A stretch of 64,000 nt of DNA from Dimorphilus gyrociliatus (lineage: Eukaryota; Annelida; Polychaeta; Dinophilidae), in NCBI GenBank assembly GCA_904063045.1, contig CAJFCJ010000013.1, positions 850,156-914,155 of the forward strand. The letters run 5' to 3'. Both the position numbers and the translations under genes were made by a program. The notes under the pieces were generated by a model, which was not told where the DNA came from, ran no database searches, and worked only from the letters and a program-made list of their open reading frames with translations. Numbering within the stretch: position 1 is the first letter of the stretch; each line of letters starts with the position of its first letter. Below, one piece after another: positions 52,201-62,239 of this stretch.

Positions 52201-52305
52201 CACTCGAAACTTCGACCATCAGTTGACAATTATACAGACACAAATTTCAACGTCGAAAGTGAACTGAAAAATAACGAATCTTACGATGGAGCAACTTTTT
52301 GCTGA
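46231..52305 (+). CDS. TTC28: TTC28: giant TPR array with C-terminal CHAT domain
   Basis: Two exons (46231-46326 and 46390-52305) give 2003 residues; the second exon is a single 5.9 kb block. TTC28 is a large TPR scaffold linked to midbody and cytokinesis in vertebrates. An N-terminal co-chaperone-like TPR ('NAVRHYSRAISLDPRNHILY', 'SNRSAAYLHLG') is followed by more than 25 TPR units of the 36-40 residue Rapsyn/LGN type to about residue 1190. An Asp-rich insert and a Ser-rich loop (about 1285-1340) precede a CHAT domain (about 1360-1620): 'EVLHFVVHVSW' and 'GLLAVTRAFLAAGASTVLVS'. At the usual CHAT catalytic Cys (LSAC) the sequence reads 'VVLSTAY', so cysteine-protease activity looks absent. 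The C-terminus keeps vertebrate landmarks ('LVEKSLQRMNHGEKRAMYT', 'HLSLDSSSSIDS'). It is shorter than vertebrate TTC28, mainly at the low-complexity tail. Confidence 0.95.
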
Positions 52306-52543
52306 AAAAAGAGATTACGCGCCAAATTTTTTTATTCAATTGTTTGTAAAAGAAACTCTTTGATATTTTGTAAAACAAAATGAGATTATACTTTTTTTAT
52401 TTTGCTATACTCTGCATTTTTTTAAAACAAGACATATCCAATTATGGAATATTTTTGTGATACATTTTCCCATTCCAAAATATACATTTTGCAAAATGTT
52501 CCTTTTCTTGTAAATACGAAAATAAGTAGTAAAAAAAAATCAA

Positions 52544-52999
52544 ATGGATCTCAACAAAGACGATCAACCGGGTGTTTCAAAAGAATCTAGCCCGAATTCC
52601 GAACCGAATAGCTCTTTAAATGGTAAATCGGAAACTAAGAAGATCGTTGCATCTAAAAAGACTGATAAATTACCCCCGCTACTCAAATCCAGATTAAAAA
52701 ATACGGTGGAGGAGGTTGCTAACCTATTATCGCCCATTAACATTGTCGACGATAATCGAATAACAATCAGGAATTTATCACATCGTGTGAATCAAGATCA
52801 TTTAAACGAAATTTTTGGAAAGTATGGGCCAATCGCAAATATTGACTTAAAGGAAGAATTTGCTGTGATAGAATACGAGACATTTGAAAATTCTCAAGAA
52901 GCAATAAAAAAGATGGATCAGGGATTTATCGACAGTAAACAGATTCTAGTTGAACCGTATTCCAGCGAAAAACAAGAAGAAATTGTTTTAAATCTATAG
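52544..52999 (+). CDS. small intronless RNPS1-like RRM protein
   Basis: A single uninterrupted frame of 151 codons starts 239 bp after TTC28. Residues 1-65 are Ser/Lys/Pro-rich and disordered. Residues 74-145 form one RRM: RNP2 is 'RITIRNLS', helix 1 is 'NQDHLNEIFGKYGPI', RNP1 is 'FAVIEYETF', and the end is 'MDQGFIDSKQILVEP'. The last block resembles RNPS1, where 'MDGGQIDGQEI' is typical. RNPS1 is an exon-junction-complex and ASAP/PSAP splicing factor. This protein lacks the SR-rich regions and has a shortened beta2-beta3 loop, and the RNP1 Gly-Tyr/Phe is replaced (EEFAVIEY). It could be a retrocopy-derived paralogue or a very reduced orthologue. Clean codons and a good AATAAA (53158-53163) argue against a pseudogene. 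Confidence 0.7.
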   Translation: MDLNKDDQPGVSKESSPNSEPNSSLNGKSETKKIVASKKTDKLPPLLKSRLKNTVEEVANLLSPINIVDDNRITIRNLSHRVNQDHLNEIFGKYGPIANIDLKEEFAVIEYETFENSQEAIKKMDQGFIDSKQILVEPYSSEKQEEIVLNL

Positions 53000-53157
53000 A
53001 ACGTTGCGATACTCATAATTCGACTTTAAACTAGTGAACATGTATTAAAAGTTTCTTGGCATAGTTAAAAATGTACAATTGTCAAAAAGACTAGTTTAAT
53101 AGCAAGTTGTTGTGTTTTAAAATAATATTAATCTAAAAATAGTGGATTTGCTAAAAA

Positions 53158-53163
53158 AATAAA
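53158..53163 (+). terminator. polyadenylation signal of the RNPS1-like gene
   Basis: AATAAA about 160 bases after the stop codon and about 15 bases from the stop of the convergent repeat-protein gene. The two transcripts probably overlap. Confidence 0.55.
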
Positions 53164-53177
53164 CTCTTGCAAGCTAG

Positions 53178-56100
53178 CTACTGTCCGATAAGAAAGGCTT
53201 CTTTTTTGACTGGGTAAAGCGCAGTTTCTGTTTTCACGAACCAACATTTTACGTTTCCTCGATAAGTCAAAAGGGCTTCAAAGGGTCTATTATTCATAAC
53301 AACGACACCTACCCTTTGGCCACTTTGTACAGGTTCGTGAACATTTTGATAATTTCTTTTTACGTGTCCTAGAATTCCTCCTACGTGTTTGGTTAACCTT
53401 CGGTCAGGGATTCCGACATCTAAATGCTTTACTCCAAAGGCATGACTGCCTAGTTTAATTTCAACTTCTAAATCATCAGGATATTCGCCAGTTTGTATTG
53501 TTATTGCTTTTGTAGCTTGATCATATACCATTAGGATATCGCCAATTGTCAAGGCTCCTTCTTCTCCGTTAAATAACATAGACGTCTGTCTTACTCCATT
53601 AGTATCAACAACCACAGAGTTGCTAGGACTTTTCACGATCACTTTATGGAAGTAAAAGTCATCTAATAAAGTAGCCGAAACAGACCATCCTGCAGCAGTA
53701 TCATTCAGTAAAATGTAACTGTCTCCAGATTGTCCAAATAGATCAAAGCAAAGGGGCTTCAATGCAGTTGTATCTGGCCAAACAATAATATGAGGATCAT
53801 CTGTAATTTCTGATGATGTACACTTGCAGGGCATGCAGGTCATGTCATTAGTTGGATTATAATCGTTATACGATATTACATTTTCCGAGCCATCAAATTC
53901 AGATACAGCTTTAACGGAAACACATATCATCAAGTCTTTCCTTTTACAATCTTCTTGAGTCAGAGTCACCGTATAACGGGTTATAGAAACCCCTCTTGTT
54001 GTGCCGGCAAATAAGGTGGCTCCTTCCAGAGTTGCTTCATCAGCTTTTGGTTTACTGTTTGATTCAAGTGGGAAAACATATAATCGGTAGAAGAAGTTCT
54101 TCGAAGGAGGATTTTTTGGATATCCGATATCCTGATCACCAATATTCGCAATATCGGCAACAACCTCGACAATACTACCATCAGGTACAATTTCATAAGT
54201 TGTTTTTCCAGTCTCCTTTACTCTTAAATTGCTTATCATTACGTCCACTTTAGAAGTTTCGCATTCTATATCCATACACGCTAAATCATTAGCAGTATTT
54301 GGATCAATATAAGCAATAAAAGTTTCCGAATTTTTCAATACTCTAGCGGCTTTAGTGCAAACGCATATTTTATCACCACAATACGACTTGGAAAATTTAA
54401 TTGTTCGCTTAAGGCTAGCAGTTCTAGTTTGACCAACGTTCAAGGTAATATCGGATTCACTAGATGATACTTTGGGCCAAGCATTTCCAATACTTCCATC
54501 CAATCCTAACAATCCAACATGAAAAGCGAAATTGTCGGAAAGAGGCGATTGCGGATACGGTATGTTATCTCTTCCAAGATTCTTCAAATTTACTATTAAA
54601 TTCAAAGTAACGGAATCACCATTATTTGCATTGATGAAATATTTTGTTTCTTTAGAGTGCATTCTCAATGCAGATGTTTCAACATCAGCATAAACATCCT
54701 TAGAATCATCATATTTACATTCGATATCAATACAAGCCAAATCATTTTTCGTATTCGGATCAATATAAGAGACAAATGTCTCTGAATTTTGTAGTTGTCT
54801 CGCCGGTTTGGTACATAAACAAATTGTGTCTCCGCAAAACGACTTAGAGAATTTTACTTTTCGCAATAATGCAACTGTCCTCGTTTGATCCACGTCCAAC
54901 TGCATATCAGAGTCTGGTGAATCAACTCTGGGCCATGAATTTCCAATAGTACCGTCAAAGCCCAAAATTCCAAGACGAAAGACAAAATTTTCAGTTAGAG
55001 GAGATGTAGGGAAATCAATATCGTCTGGACCCAAATTTCTTAAGTTTGCTCTTAAGTTAAAGTTAATAAATTGTCCATTTTCAGGATTAACAATTTCAAA
55101 GCGTTGATTTCCAGATTCCATTCTCAAATTCGAAGTTTCTACATCCGACTGAACGTCAATAATTGGATCAAGCTCACAGGAAATATCCATACATGCCAAA
55201 TCATTCTCTGTGTTCGGATCAACGTACGCAGCTCGATTTTTACCATCAATAAACAGTTTGGTCGATTTAGTACAAAGGCAGATTTTATCACCGCAAAATG
55301 ATTTCGAAAATTTTACTTTTCTAGTCATCGTCACAGTTCTTGATTCACCGCGATCCAAGCTTATATCAGTATCGGATGAAGAAACTTTTGGCCACGAGTT
55401 ACCAACTGTTCCATCGAGTCCAAAAATTCCAACTCTAAATACAAAGTTGTCAGAGAATGGCGAAGTTGGAGAGTCAATGTCATCAGGTCCCAAATTTCTG
55501 AGTCTGGCTCTTAATTCGATAGTAATTGTATCTCCATTTTCGGCAGACATTCCATAAACAATTTCATTATTCATTGTTCTCAATTGCGATGTTTCAACAT
55601 CAGCATTTGTCAAAGGATTTGGTTGTGGACAAACGATATTCATGCAAGCCAGATCGTTGGCAGTATTCGGATCGATATAAGCGATATGAGTTTTACTGTT
55701 TTTCAAGATTCGGGCAGCTTTGTTGCAGAAACAAATTTTATCGCCGCATAGGCTCTTTGAAAATTTGATCTTTCGCGACATTCTTATAACTCTGCGTTGT
55801 CCGTCATTCAATGATATATCTGTATCAGAAGAAGACACCTTTGGCCAACTATTACCAATTGAGCCATCGGCGCCAAGAATTCCGACTCTGAAAACAAAGT
55901 TATCATTCAATGGAGACTGTGGAGAGTTGATGTCGTCTGGTCCAAGATTATCAAGTTCAGATCTAAATTCAAGAGTGAGCGTTTCGCCGTTGTTGGCTGT
56001 AATCTCGTAGTCATTTCGATTGCTACCAGTTCGTAAGTAATTTACTCTAACATCAGCCATTGGGGTTGAGTCACTATCGCATTCGATTAACATACAAGCC

Positions 56101-59080
56101 AAATCGTTTCCTGTGTTTGGATCTACGTAGGCAACTTCATTCTTTCCATTAGAGAAGACTTTCTTAGGTTTGACGCACAAACAAATTCTATCTCCGCACA
56201 TTGATTTAGAGAATTTTATTTTCCTTGTCATGTATACGGTTCGCGATTGGCCGTGATTGAGACTGATGTCGGTATCAGCAGAACTGGCCTTGGGCCAAGT
56301 GTTTCCAATTTGTCCGTCGAAACCCAAAATTCCAACAAGGAAAACAAAGTTTTCCGAAAAAGGACTTTGAGGAGAGTCAATATCACTGTCTCCAAGATTT
56401 CGTAATCTTGCCTTAAGGTTAAGAGTAACGCTATCACCGTTATCAGCATCAATTTTGTAGACATTGTCATCATTTTTAGTTCGAAGATTAGAAACTTCAA
56501 CGTCGGAAACCCCAACAAGATTTTCACCATCACAAACAAGCTTCATACAGGCCAAGTTATTTGCAGTATTGGGATCTATATAAGCTACATAACTTTTTGA
56601 ATTTTTAAACATTCTCGTTGCTTTTACGCAAAGACATATTTGATCGCCGCAAAGTGATTTAGAAAATTTAATTTTTCTAGTCATCTTGACTTCTCTCATT
56701 TGTTGATTATTAAGCGTTATGTCTTTCTCAGACGAAGACGCTTCAGGCCAAACATTGGCTGATGTTCCATCAAGACCAAGTAGACCAACACGAAAAGAAA
56801 AATTTTCAGTCAACGGAGATTTGGGATATCCAATATCTTTATCGCCGAGATTCTTAAGTCTGGCTTTCAATTCAAGTGTAACTGTTTCACCATTATTGGC
56901 GTTAACTTGATATTCAAAATCACTACTGAAAGTTCTCAGGTCGACAGCTTCAACATCTGACAAACCATTATCGCAGACAATATTCATACAAACTGCATCG
57001 TTGCTCGTATTTGGATCGTTATATGCAATGTAGGTTTTACCATTTCTAAATACTCTTGAACTCTTGACACAGAGACAGATTTTGTCGCCACATAACGATT
57101 TCGAGAATTTAATTTTTCTTGACATGTAGAAAGTTTTGTGTTGACCTTCGTTCAGACTGGCTTTGGTGTTTGACGACACTTTGGGCCAGTTGCCTGCCGA
57201 TGATCCGTCTAAACCTACTATACCAACTTGCAAGACGAAATTATCGGTCAGAGGAGACTGTGGTGAACCAATATCGCCTTGCCCCAAATTTTTCAATCTT
57301 GCTTTCAAATCAAGTGAAACTATTTCGCCATTATTGGCATTTATCACATATTCATTATCATCGTTGAATCTCTGCAAGTTAGATGCCATTACATCAGTAA
57401 GCCCGTCGGTTTTCGAGCACTTAATTTTCATGCAGGCCAAATTGTTACTGGTGTCTGGATCCGTATATGCAATATAAGTCATTCCATTAACAAATTTTCT
57501 CATGGCTTTAACGCACAAACAGATTGTATCACCACATAACGACTTGGAGAAAGTAATATCACGTTTGAAGGAAACTGTCTTGGATTGGCCATTGTTTAGA
57601 GATATATCGGTATCTGAAGAGAGTGCTTCAGGCCAAACATTTCCAATAGTACCATCAAGGCCAAGTATTCCAACGCGAAATACAAAATTTTCCGATAATG
57701 GATTTGTCGGAGAAGATACATCACCATCTCCCAGATTTGTGAGTGTTGCTTTCCAGTTAAGGGTAACTTTATCACCATTATCGGCGCTTATTTCGTATTC
57801 ATTTTCATTATCTACAGTTCTTAAGTTTGAAGCTTTAACATCTGAATCAGTTTGAATATTATCAGCTTCGCATACGATATCCATACAATCCAAATCATTG
57901 TTTGTATTGAGATCAGTATAAGCCAAATGTGTTTTTCCACTCGAAAAGTGACGTTCAGCTTTGACGCAAGCACAAACTTTTGAGTTACATAACGATTTCT
58001 TAAATGTAATATGACGATAAAGAGAAATAGTCTTTGTTTGTTTGTTATATAAGGTTGTACTACTATCACCGGAAGATGCCTTGGGCCATGTATTTCCGAT
58101 TGATCCATCTAATTTCAAAAGTCCAAGTCTAATATCGAAATTATGGTTTAGTGGAGCTTTTGGAGAATCAATATTTTCTGTTCCATGATTTTTAAGGTTG
58201 ACTTTAAATTCCAATTTAATATTTTGACCTTCATCAGCATTTATATTATATTTAACACCATCAGTCTTTGTCCTCAGATTTGACACTTGTACATCAGATA
58301 CACCTGAGGGTGATAAAATACTAGTTAAGAGATATTTCTTATAATAATAAGATAAGTTTTACCTGTAGCAGGAGCAGAATTGCAAGTTACTTTAATACAA
58401 GCTAAATCATTCTCCGTGTTTTGATCCTTGTAAGCGATATAAGTTTTATCTTTAAAAACTCTTGTAGCTTTCACGCATAGACAGAGAAAATCATCGCAAA
58501 GAGATTTTTTGTACATGACTCGTCTTTTAAGCTCAATAGTCTTAGATTCTCCATTTTTTAGTGTTATATCGCTGTCGGACGACGCCGCTTCCGGCCATGT
58601 ATTACCAACTGAACCGTCCACCTTTAGAAACTGTTAATGGTAACATACAGATTAATAATATTAAATATAAACTTTTAACCAATAGATAACTTACTCCGGC
58701 AAGAAGTTCAAAATTATCAGTAAGCGGCAAAGATGGTGTCAATATATCGTCATTTCCTAAATTCTTTAAATCTGCCTTAAGTTCAAATGTCAGGTATTCA
58801 CCTTCGTTCGCATTTACGTTGTAAGTATTCTTTTCATCAGACGTTCTCAAGTTCGAAACCTTCACGTCTGCTATTGTATCTTTTAAGGGGAAAAAATAAA
58901 AAGATACATTATTAATAAACAATTCGAATAAAGTCAAAAAAAAGAGAAAGAGAGAGAATAGAATGGAAATATTCATGCAGAATAAGAACGTATTAGAAAC
59001 AAAAAGTATATATATTTACCAGCTAACAATCCCGATAAGAAGCTTAAAATTAAAGCCAAAAACAGCCCTCGCAGTGCCAT
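53178..59080 (-). CDS. secreted 11-repeat protein with ITIH_C-like end
   Basis: Four exons (59080-59020, 58879-58695, 58621-58363, 58303-53178) give 1876 residues; the last exon is 5.1 kb. Exon 1 encodes a signal peptide (MALRGLFLALILSFLSGLLA). Eleven tandem repeats of about 145-155 residues follow. Each has an 'SNLRT' start, 'LKNLGxxDIxSPxSPL', 'NFVFRVGILGLDG', 'GNxWPxxSS', 'GQxRTVxMxRKIKFSKSLCG', 'KICLCVKA' and 'AYxDPNTxNDLACMxIxC' in turn. Five cysteines per repeat recur, so disulfide-stabilised beta-sandwiches are likely; the NLG and N-x-ND landmarks recall CARDB-type adhesion folds. Repeat 11 is degenerate. The last 215 residues start 'DDPHIIVWPD', with 'CFDLFGQSGDSYILLND' and a 'GGILGHV' near the end, resembling the C-terminal domain of inter-alpha-trypsin inhibitor heavy chains. 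No VIT or vWA domain precedes it. A matrix, mucus or haemolymph role is inference. Confidence 0.85.
53830..58870 (-). repeat. tandem protein-coding repeat, 11 units of about 450 bp
   Basis: Repeat starts, judged by the 'SNLRT'-like codons on the minus strand, lie near 58850, 58280, 57825, 57375, 56940, 56485, 56030, 55580, 55120, 54665 and 54225. Spacing inside the large exon is about 430-460 bp. Units are clearly diverged at DNA level, so the array is old. The first unit is split by two short introns, unlike the others. Confidence 0.85.
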
Positions 59081-59183
59081 TTTTTTGCTTGATTTAAAAC
59101 TTTATTTGAAGAAAATTCTTCTCTTAATTTAACATTTACTTGAAATATCGAGCATTTAGTAAATAACTAACAAAATCCTGGGT

Positions 59184-59191
59184 ATTTATAC
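59184..59191 (-). promoter_or_regulatory. TATA box of the repeat-protein gene
   Basis: TATAAATA on the minus strand, about 105 bases upstream of the ATG at 59080, which allows a 5' UTR of about 75 bases. Confidence 0.5.
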
Positions 59192-59598
59192 AAAGTTGAG
59201 TGTTCTTAACAGTTTGTCGAGTTTGATAGTTTTTATGTTGAAGTTGTACTAGCTTAATTAAATACTTTAGGTCTTTCAAAATGGCTTCTAAAAGTTAAGT
59301 TATAAGTAATATCATTTGTTTCAAATTGATAGTGTACGCGTTCAAGTGAGTAGTGTCACTGAAAGTTACTCAAATTTTTTAGCATCTAAACAGCTCGAAC
59401 AATCATCGGCTTAGAAATAGAACGAAAATTTTCTAAAAATAGTTTGATTAGAAAAAAAGTAACGCATTTGAAATTATCTAGACGCCTACGTAATCGTAAA
59501 TATGAATAAGACGAACACCAGACAGTTTGAACTGTAAAATACTCTAGTTTGACGCATTAATTAATTATACGTTCTTATGAGTGTCGCATCGCCTTTGC

Positions 59599-59606
59599 TA
59601 TATAAA
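59599..59606 (+). promoter_or_regulatory. TATA box of the calcitonin-type precursor
   Basis: TATATAAA in a locally GC-richer context. A start site about 30 bases downstream (near 59630) would give a short 5' UTR exon ending at the GTAAGT donor near 59655. Confidence 0.55.
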
Positions 59607-59854
59607 CAGCGAACGCTCATTCGAGAGACGCTACGGCCTAAGTATCTTCTACGAGGTAAGTTTTCCGTGCTATATTTATCCTTTTCAGTAGAGAAAGATA
59701 GGTGTTAGAAAGGAAAAAACCAAAGTGCCAAAAAGAAATTGGCAAATTTTACTCTGGAGATTCTACATTTTATCTAATTATTCAATAAATGAATTTAATT
59801 GAGCTCTTCTCTTTCTCCAAGATTTATTTCCATTCTTTCAGAAACGCTCGCCAA

Positions 59855-61558
59855 ATGAAAAGTATCCTGTTTATCTTCGCCGCTCTCCTAATAGGCGTTC
59901 TCTTCGCGGATAAAACGAAGGAAGAGGCGCTAGGGTAAGACAATTTTATTCCCTAAAATCTACATAAATATATAGATATACATCAAAGATTTTATATATA
60001 TATATATATTGTGTATAATGTATACGTGAGAATTAGTAGAGAATGACTGATGAAGGTATTAATGACGTCAGTTTTGCCCCTTATCTTTCTTTATACAACT
60101 CGAGCGGCAACTTGCGATAGATGTTGTAAGGCTTCATTACATGTTCATTTTCTACTGTTTTTTTTTTCTTCCTTATCGACAACCTTAAAAACTGTCGGTA
60201 AAAGCATCAGAGTTTACGGAGTAATTAAGTTCATTGAACGATCTTTTCATTTGTTTATTCCGTATTCTTTTTTTATCCTATCAATGTGTATCTATCCCCT
60301 ATTCAGTTTTCCGGTTTCAATTAGTTTATAATTATGTAAATCTTAGATACAATTCGCATTGTATAAATATATTTTGTCAAATAAATAGTGCACTTAAACA
60401 AATGGACGAAAGTCGAAGAGGAATCGGAGCACTCCGTATGGTTATGGACGAAATCGAAACGGATATATCAAGACAAAAGTACGTGTTTTTCCAATATATA
60501 TATATATATATGTATATATTTATATACATAGGATAATAGTTTAATCTTCTTCTCTTTCTCTCTTCTCTTAATGATAAATTCTTATTCAAACATTAATATA
60601 TTTGTATAAAAATGTATAATTTAAATGCATAAATTAAAGGAAGGTGGGGAAATTAGATAATAAATATACAATAGAAGTGTAAATCATTTAGGAGAAATCC
60701 GTGTCACATCGGCTTGGGCAATACTTACCAATGCGCATTAGCTACCTTGGAAAATGAACCAGGCGTCAATGTAAACGGTCCAAATTCGCCAGGCAAAAGA
60801 AGGTTTTTAAACAATAGCCAAAACCCCTAGACAAAAATTTTCATCCTTCCTTCCAACTCAAAATGATACAAATATTTTTTTTTAATATATACATATAAAA
60901 GGAGGAACAGAAATGAAGTTTATATTATTTAAATAAGCTATCTTCATTTCCTTTCCTCTCAACATATTCTTAATGATTTATTATACATATAGAGAGATTC
61001 GATGATCATGTCCCTTTCCCTTACAAAAATATAAATTCTTTCCTTATCCAATATTGTAAAAATATTCCATTGACATTTTCCCTTACTTATTCTATTCTAC
61101 TCTATCTATCTATCTATTTCTCTTTCTCTCTTTTTCTTCTTCTTCCCCTTCTTCTTCTTCTTCTTCTTCCCAGTAATTAATTTTATAAGTATACAAGATT
61201 TATGTTTATATTCGGAGATTGAAAAAATGAAAAAAATATTGATTATGGGACAGGAAAAGGATAATAAAAAAAAATTATTAATGTATATATATATATATAA
61301 AAATATATATACATAGTGTATAGATTGTATAGAATTTTTATCTAGTTAGTTAGATATTGTCTCTTATCCATAAGGAAAATAATTGCTTGTTTTACTCATC
61401 TTTTCTTATTGGGCAGCGAAAAAATTTCTACCGTTAAGAGAAAGCAAAAAGCATTAGGCCTTATCCGGAAATTATTATCAGAGATGGATAACGATTTAAT
61501 AAGCGAACAGTAAGTTATTACTTGTTTATGTTTAAACAGAGTTGATTGATATATACTA

Positions 61559-61593
<35 letters not shown>

Positions 61594-62165
61594 TGTGTAT
61601 TTATACAAAGTAGATCTCTTATATATATATATATATATATATACTACTACTACAATAGTAATATACAGTATATTGTATAGTAATCAACTTATCGGAAAAA
61701 GTTAATAAAAATCAAATAGGTTTTATTGGCAGATCTTTATACAAAAAAAGAGTTTTTTTCTAAATAGAAAACGTACGTGTGTAGTAAATTTGGGAGGACA
61801 TTGTTCAACGGAGCATGCAGCCGCTGTTGCCCAACAATGGCATTATTTAAATAGTGCGATGAGCCCTGGTAGGAAACGAAGAGATACAAGAATGTTCAAG
61901 AAACTTGTTGACGGCTCAGTAAGTATTTTCTCATATTTTAAACTCTCCCCTATCCTCCCTCCTAGCTCCCTTTCCCCATTCTTCACACCCCTTCACCATT
62001 CATCAAACTTTCCCTGTAAATAAGCAACTTTATATTGGCCATTTACTTTTTTTTTATAACATTTTATCCCTCCCCTCCCCCCTCACCTATTTAAATTATT
62101 TGCATTTATTGTACCTTGTTGTTTTACACCTGCTTTCTTTTCAGCTCATACGAGAGGTTGATTGA
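59855..62165 (+). CDS. precursor of two calcitonin-type neuropeptides
   Basis: Six short coding exons (59855-59934, 60389-60478, 60692-60802, 61417-61509, 61768-61918, 62145-62165) give 181 residues, length divisible by three. Exon 1 is a signal peptide (MKSILFIFAALLIGVLFA). Exon 3 follows a Lys-Arg with peptide 1, 'NPCHIGLGNTYQC' ... 'NGPNSP', then Gly-Lys-Arg-Arg, so a 32-residue peptide ending in Pro-amide. Exon 5 starts with Lys-Arg and peptide 2, 'TCVVNLGGHC' ... 'WHYLNSAMSP', then Gly-Arg-Lys-Arg-Arg, a 31-residue Pro-amide. The N-terminal disulfide ring, 'NLGGHC' and 'YLNS..SP-amide' are features of protostome calcitonin-type peptides, which act on class B GPCRs. Peptide 1 has a larger ring (nine residues between cysteines against seven) and is more diverged. 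Exon 4 encodes a spacer with further dibasic sites. Confidence 0.88.
61561..61585. repeat. (AT)n microsatellite in an intron of the neuropeptide gene
   Basis: Alternating AT run; a second one lies at 61619-61642 in the same intron. Confidence 0.85.
61619..61642. repeat. (AT)n microsatellite in an intron of the neuropeptide gene
   Basis: Second alternating AT run in the intron between coding exons 4 and 5. Confidence 0.85.
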
Positions 62166-62227
62166 AAGGAAAACAAAAGACATCTTCAAATATTTATAAA
62201 TCTTTTCCTGTCAAAAAGAAAAAAAAG

Positions 62228-62233
62228 AATAAA
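62228..62233 (+). terminator. polyadenylation signal of the neuropeptide gene
   Basis: AATAAA about 63 bases after the stop codon, the first canonical signal on this strand. Confidence 0.6.
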
Positions 62234-62239
62234 ATTTGT

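Larger units (their letters stand above)
59081..59854. other. divergent region, repeat protein and calcitonin precursor
   Basis: Contains a TATA box for each side (59184-59191 minus, 59599-59606 plus). It also contains a non-coding first exon of the plus gene ending at the GTAAGT near 59655, whose intron ends at the TTTCAG before 59841. Confidence 0.6.

Noticed and set aside
53178-58303. Plus-strand frames across the repeat-protein gene
   Set aside because: They recur at the repeat period as antisense shadows of the real minus-strand coding sequence.
60050-60331. Plus-strand frame inside the first intron of the neuropeptide gene
   Set aside because: The exons on either side splice in frame without it; it is intronic and low-complexity.
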